NCBI GenBank assembly: GCA_932294295.1
Contig: OW028576.1
Location: 22,761,227 to 22,825,226 of the forward strand
Origin: Alitta virens
Taxonomy: Eukaryota; Annelida; Polychaeta; Phyllodocida; Nereididae
Length of the DNA stretch: 64,000 nucleotides
Direction: 5' to 3'
Shown here: piece by piece, positions 12,001-24,076 of the stretch
Layout of the letters: each line of letters begins with the position of its first letter
Numbering within the stretch: position 1 is the first letter of the stretch
The notes under the pieces: model-generated
Told to the model about the DNA's origin: nothing
Seen by the model: only the letters and a program-made list of their open reading frames with translations
Databases searched by the model: none
Position numbers and translations under genes: made by a program

Positions 12001-14565
12001 GTTCTATAAATACAAACATGCGCAACTCAAGCGTTCAATGAATTGAAGTTCCATCAAAAAATTATTTCATTTTGTGACCTATGCTGTCCTGCAACTCCTT
12101 AATAACCCAATTTCTTTTTTTAAATACTCGATCTCACTTGCCATTGTTATGATTATGACCCTGGATTATGGCGAGAAGTACGTAAGCCTATTGTCTCCCA
12201 AAAACTAACCCTGAAATGGCTAATGCAAATGAAGAACTTTCCAATCTGTATATATCCATCTGTCAGTATACTAAAGTAAGGTCATTTATCGTATATCTTG
12301 AAAATTTTAATATTTAGGAATTCTGTAGATATTTACAAAAGCAGGTTATTCTTGAACGATACTTGAAAATTGGCTAGCCTGACACAGACCTAGTTCTCTT
12401 GAAAGTAAAAAGTGAGACACCAAATAAGAATATCGCGTGACTATCCGCATGTTGAAGTGGTCAGCAGTACACTGAACCAGATTCTTTATTTTACTTGTGC
12501 AAATGTACTAGTTAGGAGGACCTCCCAATTATAGTTCAGCTATCACTGGGGTAAGAGTCAATGCATCAAGAGTTTGCTAATGGTCACTGTAAGACTAAGT
12601 ACACAAGGTGCTGTAAAATACTTGTAAATATGCCGACCTTTAATAAAATAGACTTGCACCACTTGATGACATTGCCATAGTCTTCCAGGAAGTTTTACTT
12701 GAGAAAATCTCATTCTTGAACTGGTGTCATGATCTTATGGCCACCTTCTACTAGTTCTCTTTAAAGTATTTATTTCGGTGATGAAAATGAGTAATTGAAG
12801 TAGAAAAGCGAGTCAAATGAAATTGATGTATTTGCATCATATTTGGGTTTTTGTATGAATCTTCATTGTAAAATGTACAGGCCATTTTATTAAATAAAAG
12901 AATCAATCAATGTATTATATATTTCCAGACGAGCGACAGAAGCAGGAGAGGCGTTGCAAAATCAACGAGAACAAAACAAAGCGCGTGTCAGACTCGGGCA
13001 GCGATGCCACAGATGGAGCTATGTCACCGGGAGTGCCGACGAAAATGGTGGCGACACCGCCGATGTTGCCTTCTCATGGGTCACCGGCTGCGGCCAGCAC
13101 GAGTTCCGGACAAACCCCTGGCTTCAGTCATGTTATGGCAAGCGAAGTAGATTTAGATCAATATCGTCATCTTAGTGAACAGACACAAAAGCGCTTAGAA
13201 GAGGTATGCAACTATACATGAAATTTTTGTGAAGTTACTTATTTGGACTTTCATAATGAAGATATAAAAGCCTGTGATGTAGTATGGACACTAAACTTAA
13301 TAATTTTATCAATATATCTGCCTCAGGCTTAATTCTAATCCTAAATTTTCTCTTTAAGGACACGATGAATAAAAGACATTCTTTTTAATATCTAATTTAT
13401 ATTAAAGTATAAATTTATTTGAAATATCTATTTTTCGCAGGTTGTCAATGCCTTTCGGGTGTCCTTCGATCCGCCCATTGACAAGAGCATAATAACCGCA
13501 CCAAACAACTCCGATTTTCTCAACATGGCTGATGCCTCCGTCAAACGGCTCGTGAAGATGGCCAAACATTTGGTTGAGTTTAAAAAACTAGACCAGGAAG
13601 ACCAGGTAATTTCATCGAGTTTGAGGTTGTTTATTTGCATTCAGAGAAAATCAGCTAGATGTTTTAAGATTTTTGATGCTTTTTCAAACTGAAGTGGAGC
13701 AACTTCCTTATAAATAGCATCACATTCTCATCAGTAACACTGCCATTATTGAAAAGTAAAGTTAGTAGCAGTTTATGACTAAGGGTTTGAATAGTCCTCC
13801 TGTTTGTCAAGTTACTTAACAAAATATGAGAGGTTTGCATAAAGTTGAAAGTGTTTACGAAAGTATTGATTTGAATGAGAATGTGTCAAAGCAATAAGAA
13901 AAAAGCAGGCAGGCGGGAATTTATTGAATTTCTCTCTGACCCAAATTTGTACCATAGAACTGAGACTCACCAGAACACAGACGGAAAGCAGATTTATTTG
14001 ATTAAAATTTGGTTCAGTTTTTTGTCTTGCTGATGTTGGCAACCTAATTTACTCTTTTCTTTTCTCGTTTTAGGTTTCATTGCTCAAAGGTGCCGTTCTG
14101 GAAGTGCTCGTTCTGCGTTCGGTGAAAATGTTTGACACCAAAACCTTGAACTGGGTGGTTCCAAAACAGGGTGAAGTGGCAACGATAACGGCAGAAAAGA
14201 TGAAAATGTCGAGTAAAGAATCGTTCAGCTTCATGCAGCACTACCAGAACTTTGTCTCTGGGGTGTTGTTAACAATAAGAAGTGACAACATTATCCTCAT
14301 GTTTCTGATGGTTTTATCGGTACTTTCACCAGACCGACCGGTTATAAAGAACAAGGAAGCCGTATCCGCTGCTCAAGAGGAATACGCCTGTGTGTTACGG
14401 GAGTATATATCCATAACGTATCCGAAAGACCCAGTGATGTTTGCCCGTGTCCTGCAGAAGTTGACGGACATAAGAAACCTGCACGAGATTCACACTGTAA
14501 TGCTTCAGAGGGCTAACCTTAACGACATTGAACCTTTAATATTAGAAATATTTGATCTATCCTAA
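1..14565 (+). CDS. NR1J/HR96-like nuclear receptor (six visible exons, 5' end outside window)
   Basis: Ligand-activated nuclear transcription factor. Coding exons join in frame as 1-90, 10200-10358, 11670-11787, 12929-13203, 13441-13605 and 14074-14565, all with GT/AG borders and matching phases (0,0,1,0,0), giving about 432 visible residues plus stop. The order is: short N-terminal region, two C4 zinc fingers (first finger with [16 protein letters not shown] and P-box ESCKA), a Ser/Pro/Thr-rich hinge, then an all-helical ligand-binding domain ending in an AF-2 helix, [10 protein letters not shown]. The ESCKA P-box and DKALGYNF motif are characteristic of HR96, DAF-12 and bivalve NR1J receptors (xenobiotic/sterol sensing in arthropods and nematodes). 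No frameshift or stop is seen. The initiator Met is upstream of base 1. An NR1I/VDR-like name is the alternative; I favour NR1J. Confidence 0.9.
934..1299. mobile_element. Long-hairpin MITE (~366 bp)
   Basis: The ends CACAGTGCTCCTGAAC and GGTTCAGGAGCACTGTG are inverted copies. Homology continues inward with some mismatches for about 150 bp per arm: CCCAGGGTTAA pairs with TTAACCCTGG, and CACTCATACAATCATTTTAA pairs with its inverse at 1208-1227. About 80 bp of unpaired centre remains. No coding capacity. Target duplication not evident. Confidence 0.75.
2541..2611. repeat. 18-bp tandem repeat, ~4 copies
   Basis: The unit GATTACATCCTTGGCTGC is repeated three times almost perfectly, with a fourth diverged copy (AATTATAATCCTTGGC). 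A local minisatellite in intron 1. Confidence 0.9.
5090..5240 (+). mobile_element. Diverged SINE 3' region
   Basis: Resembles the body of the tRNA-type SINE at 56030: CATTCGCATTACATGTTAGATTG then TCGGTGTCTGTGCTGGGGCAGAAGACACCACCCATG parallels the block ending GTCTATGCTGAGGCAAG...CACCCCACC in that copy and the copies at 11.2 kb. The tRNA head is not recognisable. Confidence 0.5.
5573..5722. repeat. Imperfect inverted repeat (foldback)
   Basis: ATTTTGAGAATACAGAAATTTATTCCA (5575 on) is the near-inverse of GGAATAAATTCCTGTATTCTGAAAAT (ending near 5722). An inner pair CACTCAGCC / GGCTGAGTG is also present. A short non-coding foldback element, probably a decayed MITE. Confidence 0.6.
6345..6417. 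repeat. 29-bp imperfect hairpin
   Basis: GGCCAAATGTGCTACGTGCG... faces its inverse ...CGCACGTGGCAAATTTGGCC across a loop of about 14 bases, with three mismatches. Both strands are open through it only by chance. Possibly the centre of an older foldback element. Confidence 0.6.
8040..8520 (+). pseudogene. Tc1/mariner transposase remnant
   Basis: Conceptual translation in shifting frames recalls the C-terminal half of Tc1 transposases. It shows a tract like [10 protein letters not shown], then [14 protein letters not shown], matching the family's 'FW..VLWSDES' motif that carries the second catalytic Asp, followed by a Trp/Arg-Gly block. Several stops and frameshifts interrupt it, and no inverted termini were found, so it is an old dead copy within the receptor intron. 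Confidence 0.65.
10200..10358 (+). CDS. Nuclear receptor exon: first zinc finger
   Basis: Acceptor ATTTTCCAG|GAAGATG and donor AGG|GTAAGC bound 53 codons. They encode a basic stretch ([14 protein letters not shown]) then C-x2-C-x13-C-x2-C with the P-box [14 protein letters not shown]. The P-box residues E-S-C-K-A set DNA half-site preference and mark the HR96/DAF-12 group. The open frame runs past the donor into the intron (to 10544), which is read-through and not real coding. Confidence 0.93.
11185..11530 (+). mobile_element. Two tandem SINE 3' regions
   Basis: Two successive copies of the same ~150-170 bp module, each with GTCT(A/G)TGCTGAGGCAA..., then GACCCC, then a block ending in AGCTGGTCCTATAAGCTG or CCTGGTCATATAAACTG. 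Related to the copies at 5.1, 16.75 and 56.1 kb. The first contains a C-homopolymer at 11252-11267. No A/B box remains. Confidence 0.6.
11670..11787 (+). CDS. Nuclear receptor exon: second zinc finger
   Basis: Acceptor TTTCAG|GATATC, donor CTCA|GTAAGT (phase 1). It encodes the second C4 finger, [18 protein letters not shown], followed by [13 protein letters not shown], the conserved nuclear-receptor T-box/A-box region. It is too short for a simple ORF search but unmistakable by its cysteine spacing. Confidence 0.93.
12929..13203 (+). CDS. Nuclear receptor exon: hinge
   Basis: Acceptor TTTCCAG|ACGAGC and donor GAG|GTATGC. The exon starts with a basic/acidic helix ([18 protein letters not shown]) continuing the DNA-binding extension, then a Ser/Pro/Thr/Ala-rich flexible hinge, and ends with a short acidic helix leading to the ligand-binding domain. 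Confidence 0.88.
13441..13605 (+). CDS. Nuclear receptor exon: start of ligand-binding domain
   Basis: Acceptor TTTTTCGCAG and donor CAG|GTAATT, phase 0 at both ends, 55 codons. It encodes helices 1-3 of the ligand-binding domain; the segment [17 protein letters not shown] is the usual 'K..VeFaK.l..F..L' helix 3 used for coactivator contact. Confidence 0.9.
14074..14565 (+). CDS. Nuclear receptor terminal exon: rest of ligand-binding domain, AF-2
   Basis: Acceptor TCGTTTTAG|GTTTCA; 163 codons then TAA. The start [18 protein letters not shown] is the conserved nuclear-receptor signature after helix 3. Late helices include VLSPDRP (helix 8/9 loop) and [20 protein letters not shown] (helix 10 region). 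The end [10 protein letters not shown] is a canonical AF-2 helix (LxxEhF type), so the receptor should be able to activate transcription. Confidence 0.93.
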   Translation, partial: VSLLKGAVLEVLVLRSVKMFDTKTLNWVVPKQGEVATITAEKMKMSSKESFSFMQHYQNFVSGVLLTIRSDNIILMFLMVLSVLSPDRPVIKNKEAVSAAQEEYACVLREYISITYPKDPVMFARVLQKLTDIRNLHEIHTVMLQRANLNDIEPLILEIFDLS

Positions 14566-16739
14566 ATTTTGCCATAACTATTTTTGTACTAAATCCTCAA
14601 ACAATTATTAAGATTTTTAACATTGTGTACTGTCGAGAATTGTTAAAGACTTAGTCGGTTAGAATCACATTGAAAATTTAAAAATCGTTCTATGAAATTT
14701 GGTTATTTTACTAGATAGTGATCATGATCACGCTGTTGGTTTTAGAGTGTTAGAATCATTATTTTCAATCATTGCATGCTTGAATACAACTTGATTTGTC
14801 AAACGGTGATATGATGTTCATTAGTTAGCATGGTTTGCGACAGTTATTTCTCTGGAAAGTTTTATTTCAGTTGTACTGGGATACTTACATTTCCAATTCT
14901 GGTCGTAGATAATTTTCTTGTTTAATGTTAATTCCTAAATACAAATTGACTTGTCAAAAGGTGTTATTTACAGCAATTGTGAAAATTCCAATATCAGTCT
15001 TCAGTAATTTCTCCCGGTCATCTGTAATTTATCCCGATTTATGGTGGGAAATACTTGGTAAAAAGCGATTCTCAATCGATGGTCGATTTGTTTGTCCATT
15101 TTATAACATTTTGTGATTTTAAATTTTGTGTGTTAAATCTTTCATATTTTGCACAAAACTTGCTTGATATGTTTTTGCGTTATGAAATATTGCGTTCTCT
15201 TCCCGATGTAGTCACATTCAGTTGACATATGTTTACACTGCAACATTAACTTCTACGGTTATTCAGTGACTTTCATTGTCCCATCAGTGTCTTTAATCAT
15301 TTTACTCGCTACACAACACTGAGTTTGCCAAAACATAAAAATAAACCGCCTTCAATACACAATAACTTACATTTATTTGATGCCTTTCACAGTGCTAAAA
15401 AAATTGTCAATGACCTTGACTGAAAAGTAATGTACATTTATTTTATTTAAGCCTGTCTGAGTTAGAAATCAACAATAACATGAAAAGTAAGTGGTGTAAC
15501 TAATAATACAAAGTGTTTTGTTATGTTTTTCAAAGGTTGCTATATTCGTTGTTGTGGCAACACTCAATGTCTTAATTTGTAATATTTAGCAAATTTCTGT
15601 CAATTGTCATTCATTCATTTACATTCAGATGTCAGAGAATTAGGTTAGCTCAAATTAATACTTAGGTGAATTATACAAACCAAATGTCTGAACAATTTCT
15701 GTGGCTGATGCTGATTGTACACAATTTATTTTCATACCACTAGATGCCAGCACCTAATGGTTCTAAAGGGATTTGTCACCCTGCGGAACTTCAGCCCTGT
15801 ATTTTAACCACAGTGACTCAGTGATGAGTGATGAGTGCTGTTTCAAGTGATGCAACTGTGTTATCCTATTAGAAATGTAGTGGCATTTTGATACCAGATG
15901 GTCCAATGTTTAATCTGTTTCACTCTTTAGTAATTGTCGCAGGATAAGTGAAAGTTGATTTTATCGCTATCATATATCACTATTTGGTAAATCTGATTTC
16001 CAGTCGATTTGAGCCACATGCAGTGAAACCGTCTTGATTGCTATAACAGGGATATTGTTAAATTATGGTTTTCATGCGGGTGATATGACCATTCATCAAA
16101 ACTTAGATTCATTTCTCTCATCTGAAAGGATTACTCGATCTCACGAGTGTCTAGAACTTTGCTTAACGACTCAAAAATACATATTTTGCTATCTCTTGGG
16201 CATCAGAGATTATCATAAGATTATTATGTAGGTTAGTTGCTGACCTTCGGAAGTTCATTTCGGGTGTAAAGTTCTTTATTCAAAGATGAGTTTTTTGCTT
16301 ACGATCTGAGCATTTCAAGTGAAGCAAATTAACAGCTACAGAAGTCAGTGAGAAATGAATGAAGCTTCTGGTCAGCAAAAAACAGACATTGAGCGAAGAA
16401 TTTTGAATTCAGGATAGAAATGGTTGTAATATTGAATATGTGATGTCATTTGTAGATTTCGTGAAAGTCAGTGCCTATTTTCTCGCTCTGCTAGTCTGCT
16501 CATGATACTGTTATATTACAGAGTTTACTGTAGTGGTATAAGGTATCTCATGCTAGTCTTATATATAATTCTGTTGTGGGTAACCTAATCATACACGGCA
16601 AAAAGTGCTGATGTTTTCTACTCTTTTTTTGTTGTTGCAAGATTGCACTTACTGGGCTACCAAATTTGTTGATACTTAAGGCTACTCAGAGTAGTATGGT
16701 AGGCCTATATATTCTTCTATGAATTCCATGTTTGTATAT

Positions 16740-16860
16740 TATACCCTAGTTATATGGGGTAAAAGATAACAGTGTGAACTCCCAAGTGTTATCTCATCAA
16801 ATAAAAATTTATGTCTGCCTCTTGTAGCTGGTCAAATAAGCTGAGCATTATATCAGAAGT
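16740..16860 (+). mobile_element. SINE 3' fragment
   Basis: GGGGTAAAAGATAACAGTGTGAACTC...CTCATCAAATAAAAATTTATGTCTGCCTCTTGTAGCTGGTCAAATAAGCTG parallels GGGGTAAATGTGTAACAGAGAGTGGACTC...GTCTGCCTCTGGCGCCTGGTCATATAAACTG at 11.44-11.52 kb. Diverged end of the same SINE family. Confidence 0.55.
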
Positions 16861-17529
16861 ATTAAGACATTAAAATACAATACAATTATGTCAATACATA
16901 AAAGCTCCTCGATTTTTGTCATAATGAATTAACAATTATTTTTCTCATGTTACTCACAACAAGAATAGATTTAAGACTAGTCTGAGGAATCCTGGGTTAA
17001 ACACCTGCTGTAAATTCGAATTTGAACGTCACTCATTTCGTACGCCGTTAATGTAATGTAGTCGTAATCACTAGATATATAACACACTCCTACCTACCTT
17101 TATAATGCCATTTTGTGCCATAATATTGTGATACAACCTTAAAAGTTGTTATGTAGCTGGTACGAAAGAGATTGTTATATAGCTCCCGAATAGCGTAGGA
17201 TATAACCGTTTGAAAATAGCATGACTTTACGACATGAATTGTTGATATTTGCAGCATCTGATTATACATATTTATTGACATCATATTTGAGCTTTGTTAT
17301 TTTAAAACGGCTGAGTTGCCTCTTACTGCGTAAATTGGCTTGGAAGGCTTTTTTGTAATGTTTTATGGACTTGCCAGTTATTTAAATCTGAAATAAATAT
17401 TGAATTGTTGCTTTTTGGTCAATGGCACGTTAAATATTGTCTGTGATTACTATGTAGTGATTGTGGTTGACCAGACATGGATATGATAATTGTTATTCTG
17501 GTCAAGTTTGTCTTCTCTAAGAAATAAAC

Positions 17530-18010
17530 GGTTGAAACCCACAATTAAGACCCCGATATGAAGACCAGCTCAAATATAGGACCAGTGGAATTCTTTGCTT
17601 TGTAAAAAAACTGTTTTTATGATGTTAACAAATTCCAGAATTATCATATTTAGACCACCCGAAGTTAAGACATATATATACTATTATATAGGATGTACAG
17701 TAACACCCTACTTGGGCTCCAAAACTCAAATTATCTGTAATCTTTAATTCTGGACCTCTTTTATATTAAATTAAAAAATCTGACCTTGATTATAAAGTAT
17801 AAAATAAGAATTTTAAAAAAAAATCAATATAAGAGAGGTCCAGAATTAAAGACCACCTCAATACTAAGACCAGTGAATTCTCAAGCGAGTCTAAATAGTG
17901 ACGTTGCACTGTGGGTGTCATTTAAAATACCTAAATTAGTAATTGCTTTTCTTAATTCTGTAATCTTACCTTGATTATAAAGTATAAAATAAGAATTTTG
18001 TTTTACTTAT
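17530..18010. repeat. 'Aagaccac' repeat tract with inverted and direct repeats
   Basis: Several degenerate 'aagacca(c/g)ctc...' units. CTTTAATTCTGGACCTCTTTTA (17742-17763) is the inverse of AGAGAGGTCCAGAATTAAAG (17832-17851). A ~35-bp block, CTTGATTATAAAGTATAAAATAAGAATTTT, occurs twice (17784 and 17971). Similar wording to the tandem field at 63.2-63.6 kb. Confidence 0.6.
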
Positions 18011-18445
18011 ATAAACCTTATGGAAGCTTTGTTGAATATTAGCTATCAACATTGTACAGAATATCAGTTCCATGATTTGTACCAGTTTGTATATTTGTAT
18101 ATTGTAAAAGTTGCATTTCTGAATAGACGGACCAAGTCTTACGGTCTGTTAGTTATAAGATTTAGTCATTTAATTTATAAATTGCTTTGAAATTATTTGA
18201 TCGATGAAAATTGCTGTGAATCAAAAGAATGAAATGTGCAATCATTGGAGTTGTATACACTGTACATGTATTTACCATTTCATGACTTGGAGGTTATGTA
18301 TTTAATGTAGATATGATTTAACAATTTGTTTAATTTCTGTCAATTAATCATTACAAATTTAGATTTTGTATGATCCATAAACTAACATAAATTATTATTC
18401 AGCCCAAACTGAAATACTGCTACGATAAACCTTTAGCTTGTAATT

Positions 18446-18448
<3 letters not shown>

Positions 18449-18482
<34 letters not shown>
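18449..18482. repeat. (TA)n microsatellite
   Basis: Uninterrupted TA dinucleotide run of about 34 bases. Confidence 0.95.
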
Positions 18483-18484
<2 letters not shown>

Positions 18485-20639
18485 CAGGTGCGCTTTAAAA
18501 TGAGCATTTCTTGTACATGAAGATGTGATTCAGTTTGTTGACATTGTCAATTGTGATTGTACTATGAACAATAGTTGAAAATGATAAGTAGTTGAAGCAC
18601 CTCTTTACTCGAATAGTAGCCTGGGTGCCTAAGTGAGACTCATTGGTAATAATGGCAGAGATTAATTGTCTGAACATATTACTTGATTAATCGAGTCATA
18701 ATTTAAAACCTTTCTTGAAACTATATTTATTCGTTGCCAGATAATTTAAACCTTGCTTAGTTTATTGATCAACATTTTGGTAATTGATGTCAATACATAT
18801 TTCAAATTCCATTTGACCTCAATGAATGAACAAGGATGAAAAATTGTTGAAAGACTCCATAAATATAAACCTCAGTAATTGAAGTCTGGTTTAAACATAA
18901 TTTAATTACTCAAGCATAATTTTATACATTGATTTATCAACTGAAAATGTTAACCTCAGTTATGTGATTGGATCCAGGTATAATTTATACATCAAAAACA
19001 TCAATTAAGCGGGCACAACAACTTTAAACCAAGAGTGGTCACTCGACCATAATGTTAAACCTTGATTCACTGCCAAAAATTACGGTAAACCTTGATTTTG
19101 CCAGTCATTGATGTAGATGATTTAAAAGCTTGATTTAATATCTATACCAGAGAAAATGTGGTGCTAATTATGATTATTCGTTATTTTGATAGTTGCAGAT
19201 ATTACGGATGGTTTAGTATATTCACTGTTGCAAGTTTGTCAAATGGGACAGATAGTAGAATAAGTTTAATTGCTCCGATCATGATGATGCTAATTTCTAT
19301 AAACAGAATAGGTTTCATTTACAAAATTATGTTGCATGATTTTAAGCCACTTAGTTGCAGAAGAAAATTGATGCTGAATTTTTGTCTTACAACATGTTTC
19401 ACCTTGACATCGTTGAGCGCAAAAGTTGGTTTTTCCGTATGTATACACTGTTGGAAGTCACAAAAAGTGGAAAAAAGTTTTTGTAACAAACATACAGGTA
19501 TTCGCAGGGCAGCCATATTTTCATTTATTGTTCCAAGGGTTTTATATAATACCAGAAAATAACTTGTCCTTAGGACTGCACTTCTGTTTATTACATCCCC
19601 ACTCGCTTGTCGAAGCTTTCGTTTTTAAGAAAACTTGGTTCATCCGATGTTAATATTACTCCATATTTCATATAATGTTTTAAATCCATTTCATTATATT
19701 TCAGATATGTCACTTACCTCAAATGTGTATATATTTGAATTTCTTTGCTTTATCATTACTATTCATGAAATGATTCAATTTATGATTCGCCTTGTCGAGA
19801 GCATTTTTCTCAATAATATGACACTTGTCTCTGTTTGCAGTTCCACCATTTTTCGAACGTTTCACAAACTTAACCTTTTAAAGGACTACTGAGTGTTCCT
19901 AGAATGTTTTGATGTAATGTTGAACATTGATTAATGATTTTTCATGTCACCTCACCCAAATGGTGACTTAACATTCTCAGAACACTTTTTTAGAAACTTT
20001 CTGATATAATATTACAAAACATTCTTCACTTGCAATTTCATGACAAGATAATTGGAAAAAATATGTCATAAAAATGTTCCGAGAATTACAAACTGCTAAT
20101 TTGTATAAAATTTGGTTATGATGACACAATTGCTTGCGTGAAATGTTCTAATAATGTTGATAGAATGATTTGTCTTGACATTCAGAGAACGTCCGGGGAA
20201 TATTTGTAGAAGGTTTTTCGATAGCATTGTTGAGTAAAAAATAATGCTCCTTCGAATTGTTTTGTGAGTTGTACTGTCAGTTAGCTACTTCATAATTGTA
20301 AATATTCATGATGGTAGTTATCGAATTGTACACTTCTAGTGCCCGGACCTAGCTCAGTGACCTGTAAAGTGTAAATATTTGTCAATCGTTAAGTCATTCC
20401 ATATCAAAATGCCTCTAAAGTGCTTGCCGGTTTGTTATACTATATTACGAAGTGCTTAACTGTTGAATACAGTTCATTGTCAATATTGTTATGACTCTGT
20501 TTAAGTACTGTGGAAGTTTGTCAATAAAATTTGCTGTTATTTTGTGGGTGACAATTGAAATTGTTATAAAGTGAGTTTGTCTTTTATATTCAAAACAAGT
20601 TGGGCTTTGCTTTTACCAATATAAATAGGTAAGCATATT

Positions 20640-21110
20640 AAAACTGCTAATGCCCTCATTTTATCAAGCGAGCTTGGCCCTGTGATGACAGTCTTGGGCA
20701 AGCGTGTTGCTACCGCCACCGAAATGTTTGGTTGGCCCCTTCACCTGGAATATTGGGACGCTGGTCTTTGCCCTAAGAATAGGTTGGCCTTGGTCAACAA
20801 ATCCGCCCCCTTATGGAGTAAATGCTGAGGTTCAGGTGGATGTTGCTTCAATGCCACCATTCGCTTAGTGTCCTGTCAGGCGGGACCCGTCTCCTCTGGA
20901 GGCCTGCCCATTCGCCCCTCCGAGGAGAGACGCCACGGGGCGGTAGACGCATTCATCTGCCTGTCTCCTCTTAATTCTTTAATGATGGGCCCTTCACCGG
21001 CCAATATGATGCCCGCTTTACCAATGGGAGCCAAAAGTCCATGGAAGCTCATGGATACTGAATCATAGCCTGGATCCACAGTGTCAGTAGCCAAAATCCA
21101 TTCTGTGTCA
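20640..21110 (-). other. GC-rich island with possible coding remnant
   Basis: Conspicuously more GC-rich than its surroundings. On the minus strand a 72-codon frame (21094-20876) reads VDPGYDSVSMSFHGLLAPIG and onward, with Gly/Ala/Ile-rich composition, and ends in TGA. I do not recognise the product. It may be the decayed end of a retrocopied gene or a repeat; it has no splice sites that I could place. Confidence 0.3.
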
Positions 21111-24070
21111 CATGGTCATATTACACTCCCAAAATATCGAAATTAAAAATTAGTAGAACTTAACTGGTGTATAATTCGCAAAATACACAGAGTATCAGCC
21201 TCATTTCACATATGTACTATTATTATATATATATATTGTTGAGATACACTAGGATAATTATCAAGCAATTTGAGAGATTCACAGCTGCATGGTAAAGGTT
21301 TGAAGTATTGATTTTAGTTTAAAAAATTACCAAACTTCGACAATTTCTGTGGGACCACATACCATTAGTATGATTTTTAGCTTTTCATTATTGATAAACC
21401 TACATGAGAAGAACGGACAACAGCAGTTGTAATCCTGTGTCTCTTGCCATTTAGAAAATATGCTAATTCAAAAATGACTCAAAATAAGATTTTTGAATGA
21501 TTTTTTCCAAATTTCAAATGATCATAATTTTTGAAATTTTGTGATAAGCATTTTACATTTTGCATAGATTCATCTCATATGATGAAGTTTATGCGTATAA
21601 AATATAAAATAAATCTAAGAACAATAATTAGTAAAGAGCATACTATTACACGTTATAAACCTTTATTTTATTATAAGCCCTAATTTAACAGGTCATGTAG
21701 TGTATTTCATAAGTAAGTAATTTTCCTTCAATTATCATTTATCCAAGACACACTTTACTTGCCTTGAACATTCAAATTATTAACCTCTATAAACATAATA
21801 AGCCTTAATATAAATACATTTAACATAGCAAATGAAGACATGTTTTAACATTTCAGGGCTCGACATTAATTCATTTTGGATTTGTAATTTTCAAGGGAGA
21901 AAAATAGTGCATTTAATATGTATATTTACCAAAGGCACACATCACTTGCCCTGGACAGTCAAACAACCAGTTAGGTTGGGCCGTGTATTTATGTAGGTTG
22001 TTTTATGGACTTCATCAGTATTTCTTACCATAACTGTCAAGAAAACATGCACCTTGAGATAAAAGATATACTTTTTTAACATATTCCCTGAATGGGCTTT
22101 TAATGGTTCATAGTTAATTGCTGATTGCTCAAAGTCTTTGGCAATTAATGCTTATGTCACTAGCGAAGCAAACTAAAGCCTCTTTTAGCAAATTCAGGGT
22201 GTGCCCTAATTCTGGCTCAAGGAACGTACCACATGAGCCACTTGACAACATTTTTTAAAGACAGCATTTTCCCCTCTAACAATATGTACAATTCAACATA
22301 AGATTCTCAGGATGTTAAACTATAGTATGATGTTTACATTAAGACTACGATTGTCACTTCATGCTTCAAGGTGGAAAACGTAAAAAAAAGGCTCATGGTG
22401 CCCCACTCTCCCCTACACTATCAAAAGCAAAAACAAATTTATTTTATTCATTATTATTTTATTTATAAGCTAACTGGAGTGAATTACACCGACCTATGTT
22501 GGTCACAGGGGTTTGAAGTCTTCATCAAACGTAGTTATGCTTCAAGACTATTAAATTGATATGGTCAATCATGGTATGTGATGTTTCTATACAGGCATAA
22601 CTGGTGTGCCAATGCCTATGACAAGAGTAGTGCTGGAAGGTTGCAATTTTGTGGATGGAAATTGCCTGAGATATCAATAAATATAATATTATCGAACTTT
22701 GTGTACTACTTACTTTTTCTTGGCCAACAATACAACAAGAATATTTCCTTAAAGCCAACACTTTTGATCCGTGTCCATAATGCCAGGGAATATATGTCCA
22801 CTTGTGGCCATTAACTACATTTCTGAAGTCTCACTTTATGACAAAATAAGCAACATTATTGAAAAGGTTTTTACTGTTTTGGAAGGAAATGGGGCTAATT
22901 CATTTGAGAGATAGATATCTGTCACACTTAGAGATAGAAATCTACTTTAGAATATATTTTGACACGGAATTTGCCTATTACATGGGTGTGATAAACCTAA
23001 ATATTTATTTAATTATACCTCTTTATTGTCTTGATAGATTTCTTAATAACTCTTTTACAATGATTGTCTGAGCATGCACTATCGTTTTATGTAAATACAG
23101 TTATTGTGAAGTTTGATAAAATTTTTCCTAACAGAATTATTTGCTTTTTGCAAAATAAATTTTAGAACTTACACTAATAAGCTGCGCCGGGAGAAAGTTT
23201 GTTCTATTTTGTCAATCCTAGTTTATTTGGGTTATAAAAATTTGAAATGTGATTTCCTTGGAAAGTTATGACAATGATCATTCGTCCCAGAGCTTGTTTG
23301 TAGATCGATGTTCAGATTATGAAAGAGTCCTAAGCTATTCAAAATACAAATGTATCACAAAATAGTCGCAGCGAAGCACTGAATTTTACCCAACCTAAAA
23401 TTATCTGATAATTTTGTTTTCACTCTTGATGAATGACATTTCCGGACGGTTTTTTTTTGTGTCACCCTTCAGCATTTTGAAATATTCAAGATGGCTGCCA
23501 AGATGGCTGCCCTAAAATGCATTTTGCTCTGTCTACACTATTATTAAACAAATAAAGGTCAAGAAATTCCTTTATACAGGTTTCAAAGTTATGGAACCAA
23601 TATTGTAATCCCGGTGAGGACTGGATCCCAGTCAGCTACCAGAATTGCGATTTTACAAAAAACAATTCAATATGTATAAGAGAATATTTCATGTTAAGTA
23701 TTTGAGTAACATATGTACACCAGAAGGTATTTTCTAATTGTTCAAGTAGCTAGAGCTGCACACTGGTGACTCGCACTTGTAAAGACCACAATGAGGAGAA
23801 AAATTACCACAAGAGGTCACTGACACTGTAGCGGATATATATTGTTAGTGAATATGACGTCATCTCATTGTCTTTTCATTAACTACTATTGTAGTGCCCC
23901 CTGTATGCTCTGTTACTTTTCTCCCCATTGTAATGTATTACTGAACTGAAAAGTAGTGCAGGGAATAGAAAATACGGATTCATATTTATTGGTCATTGAG
24001 TTTGGAAACTTAACAAAATTTCCATGAGATACCAAAAGTTATGAGAACAAATTGATTGCTGTTAAACATT
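21111..24070. other. A/T-rich intergenic stretch
   Basis: No supported gene. Contains a tandem pair of AAGATGGCTGCC (23490-23514), a (TA)n tract near 21220-21238, and scattered short open frames without recognisable features. Confidence 0.5.
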
Positions 24071-24076
24071 GTGCTT

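Larger units (their letters stand above)
14566..20560 (+). other. 3' UTR of nuclear receptor and downstream A/T-rich DNA
   Basis: No further exon is supported. Possible poly(A) signals (AATAAA) occur at 15340-15345 and, much later, 20523-20528 (TCAATAAAATTTGC), so the 3' UTR may be 0.8 kb or up to 6 kb. Short open frames in this stretch, for example around 19158-19892, have no recognisable composition. Confidence 0.4.

Noticed and set aside
19158..19892. Overlapping plus-strand frames of 75-134 codons
   Set aside because: Within A/T-rich DNA downstream of the receptor; no domain words, no consistent splice structure.
23490..23514. AAGATGGCTGCC twice, YY1-like initiator
   Set aside because: No associated exon or CpG context; left as an observation only.
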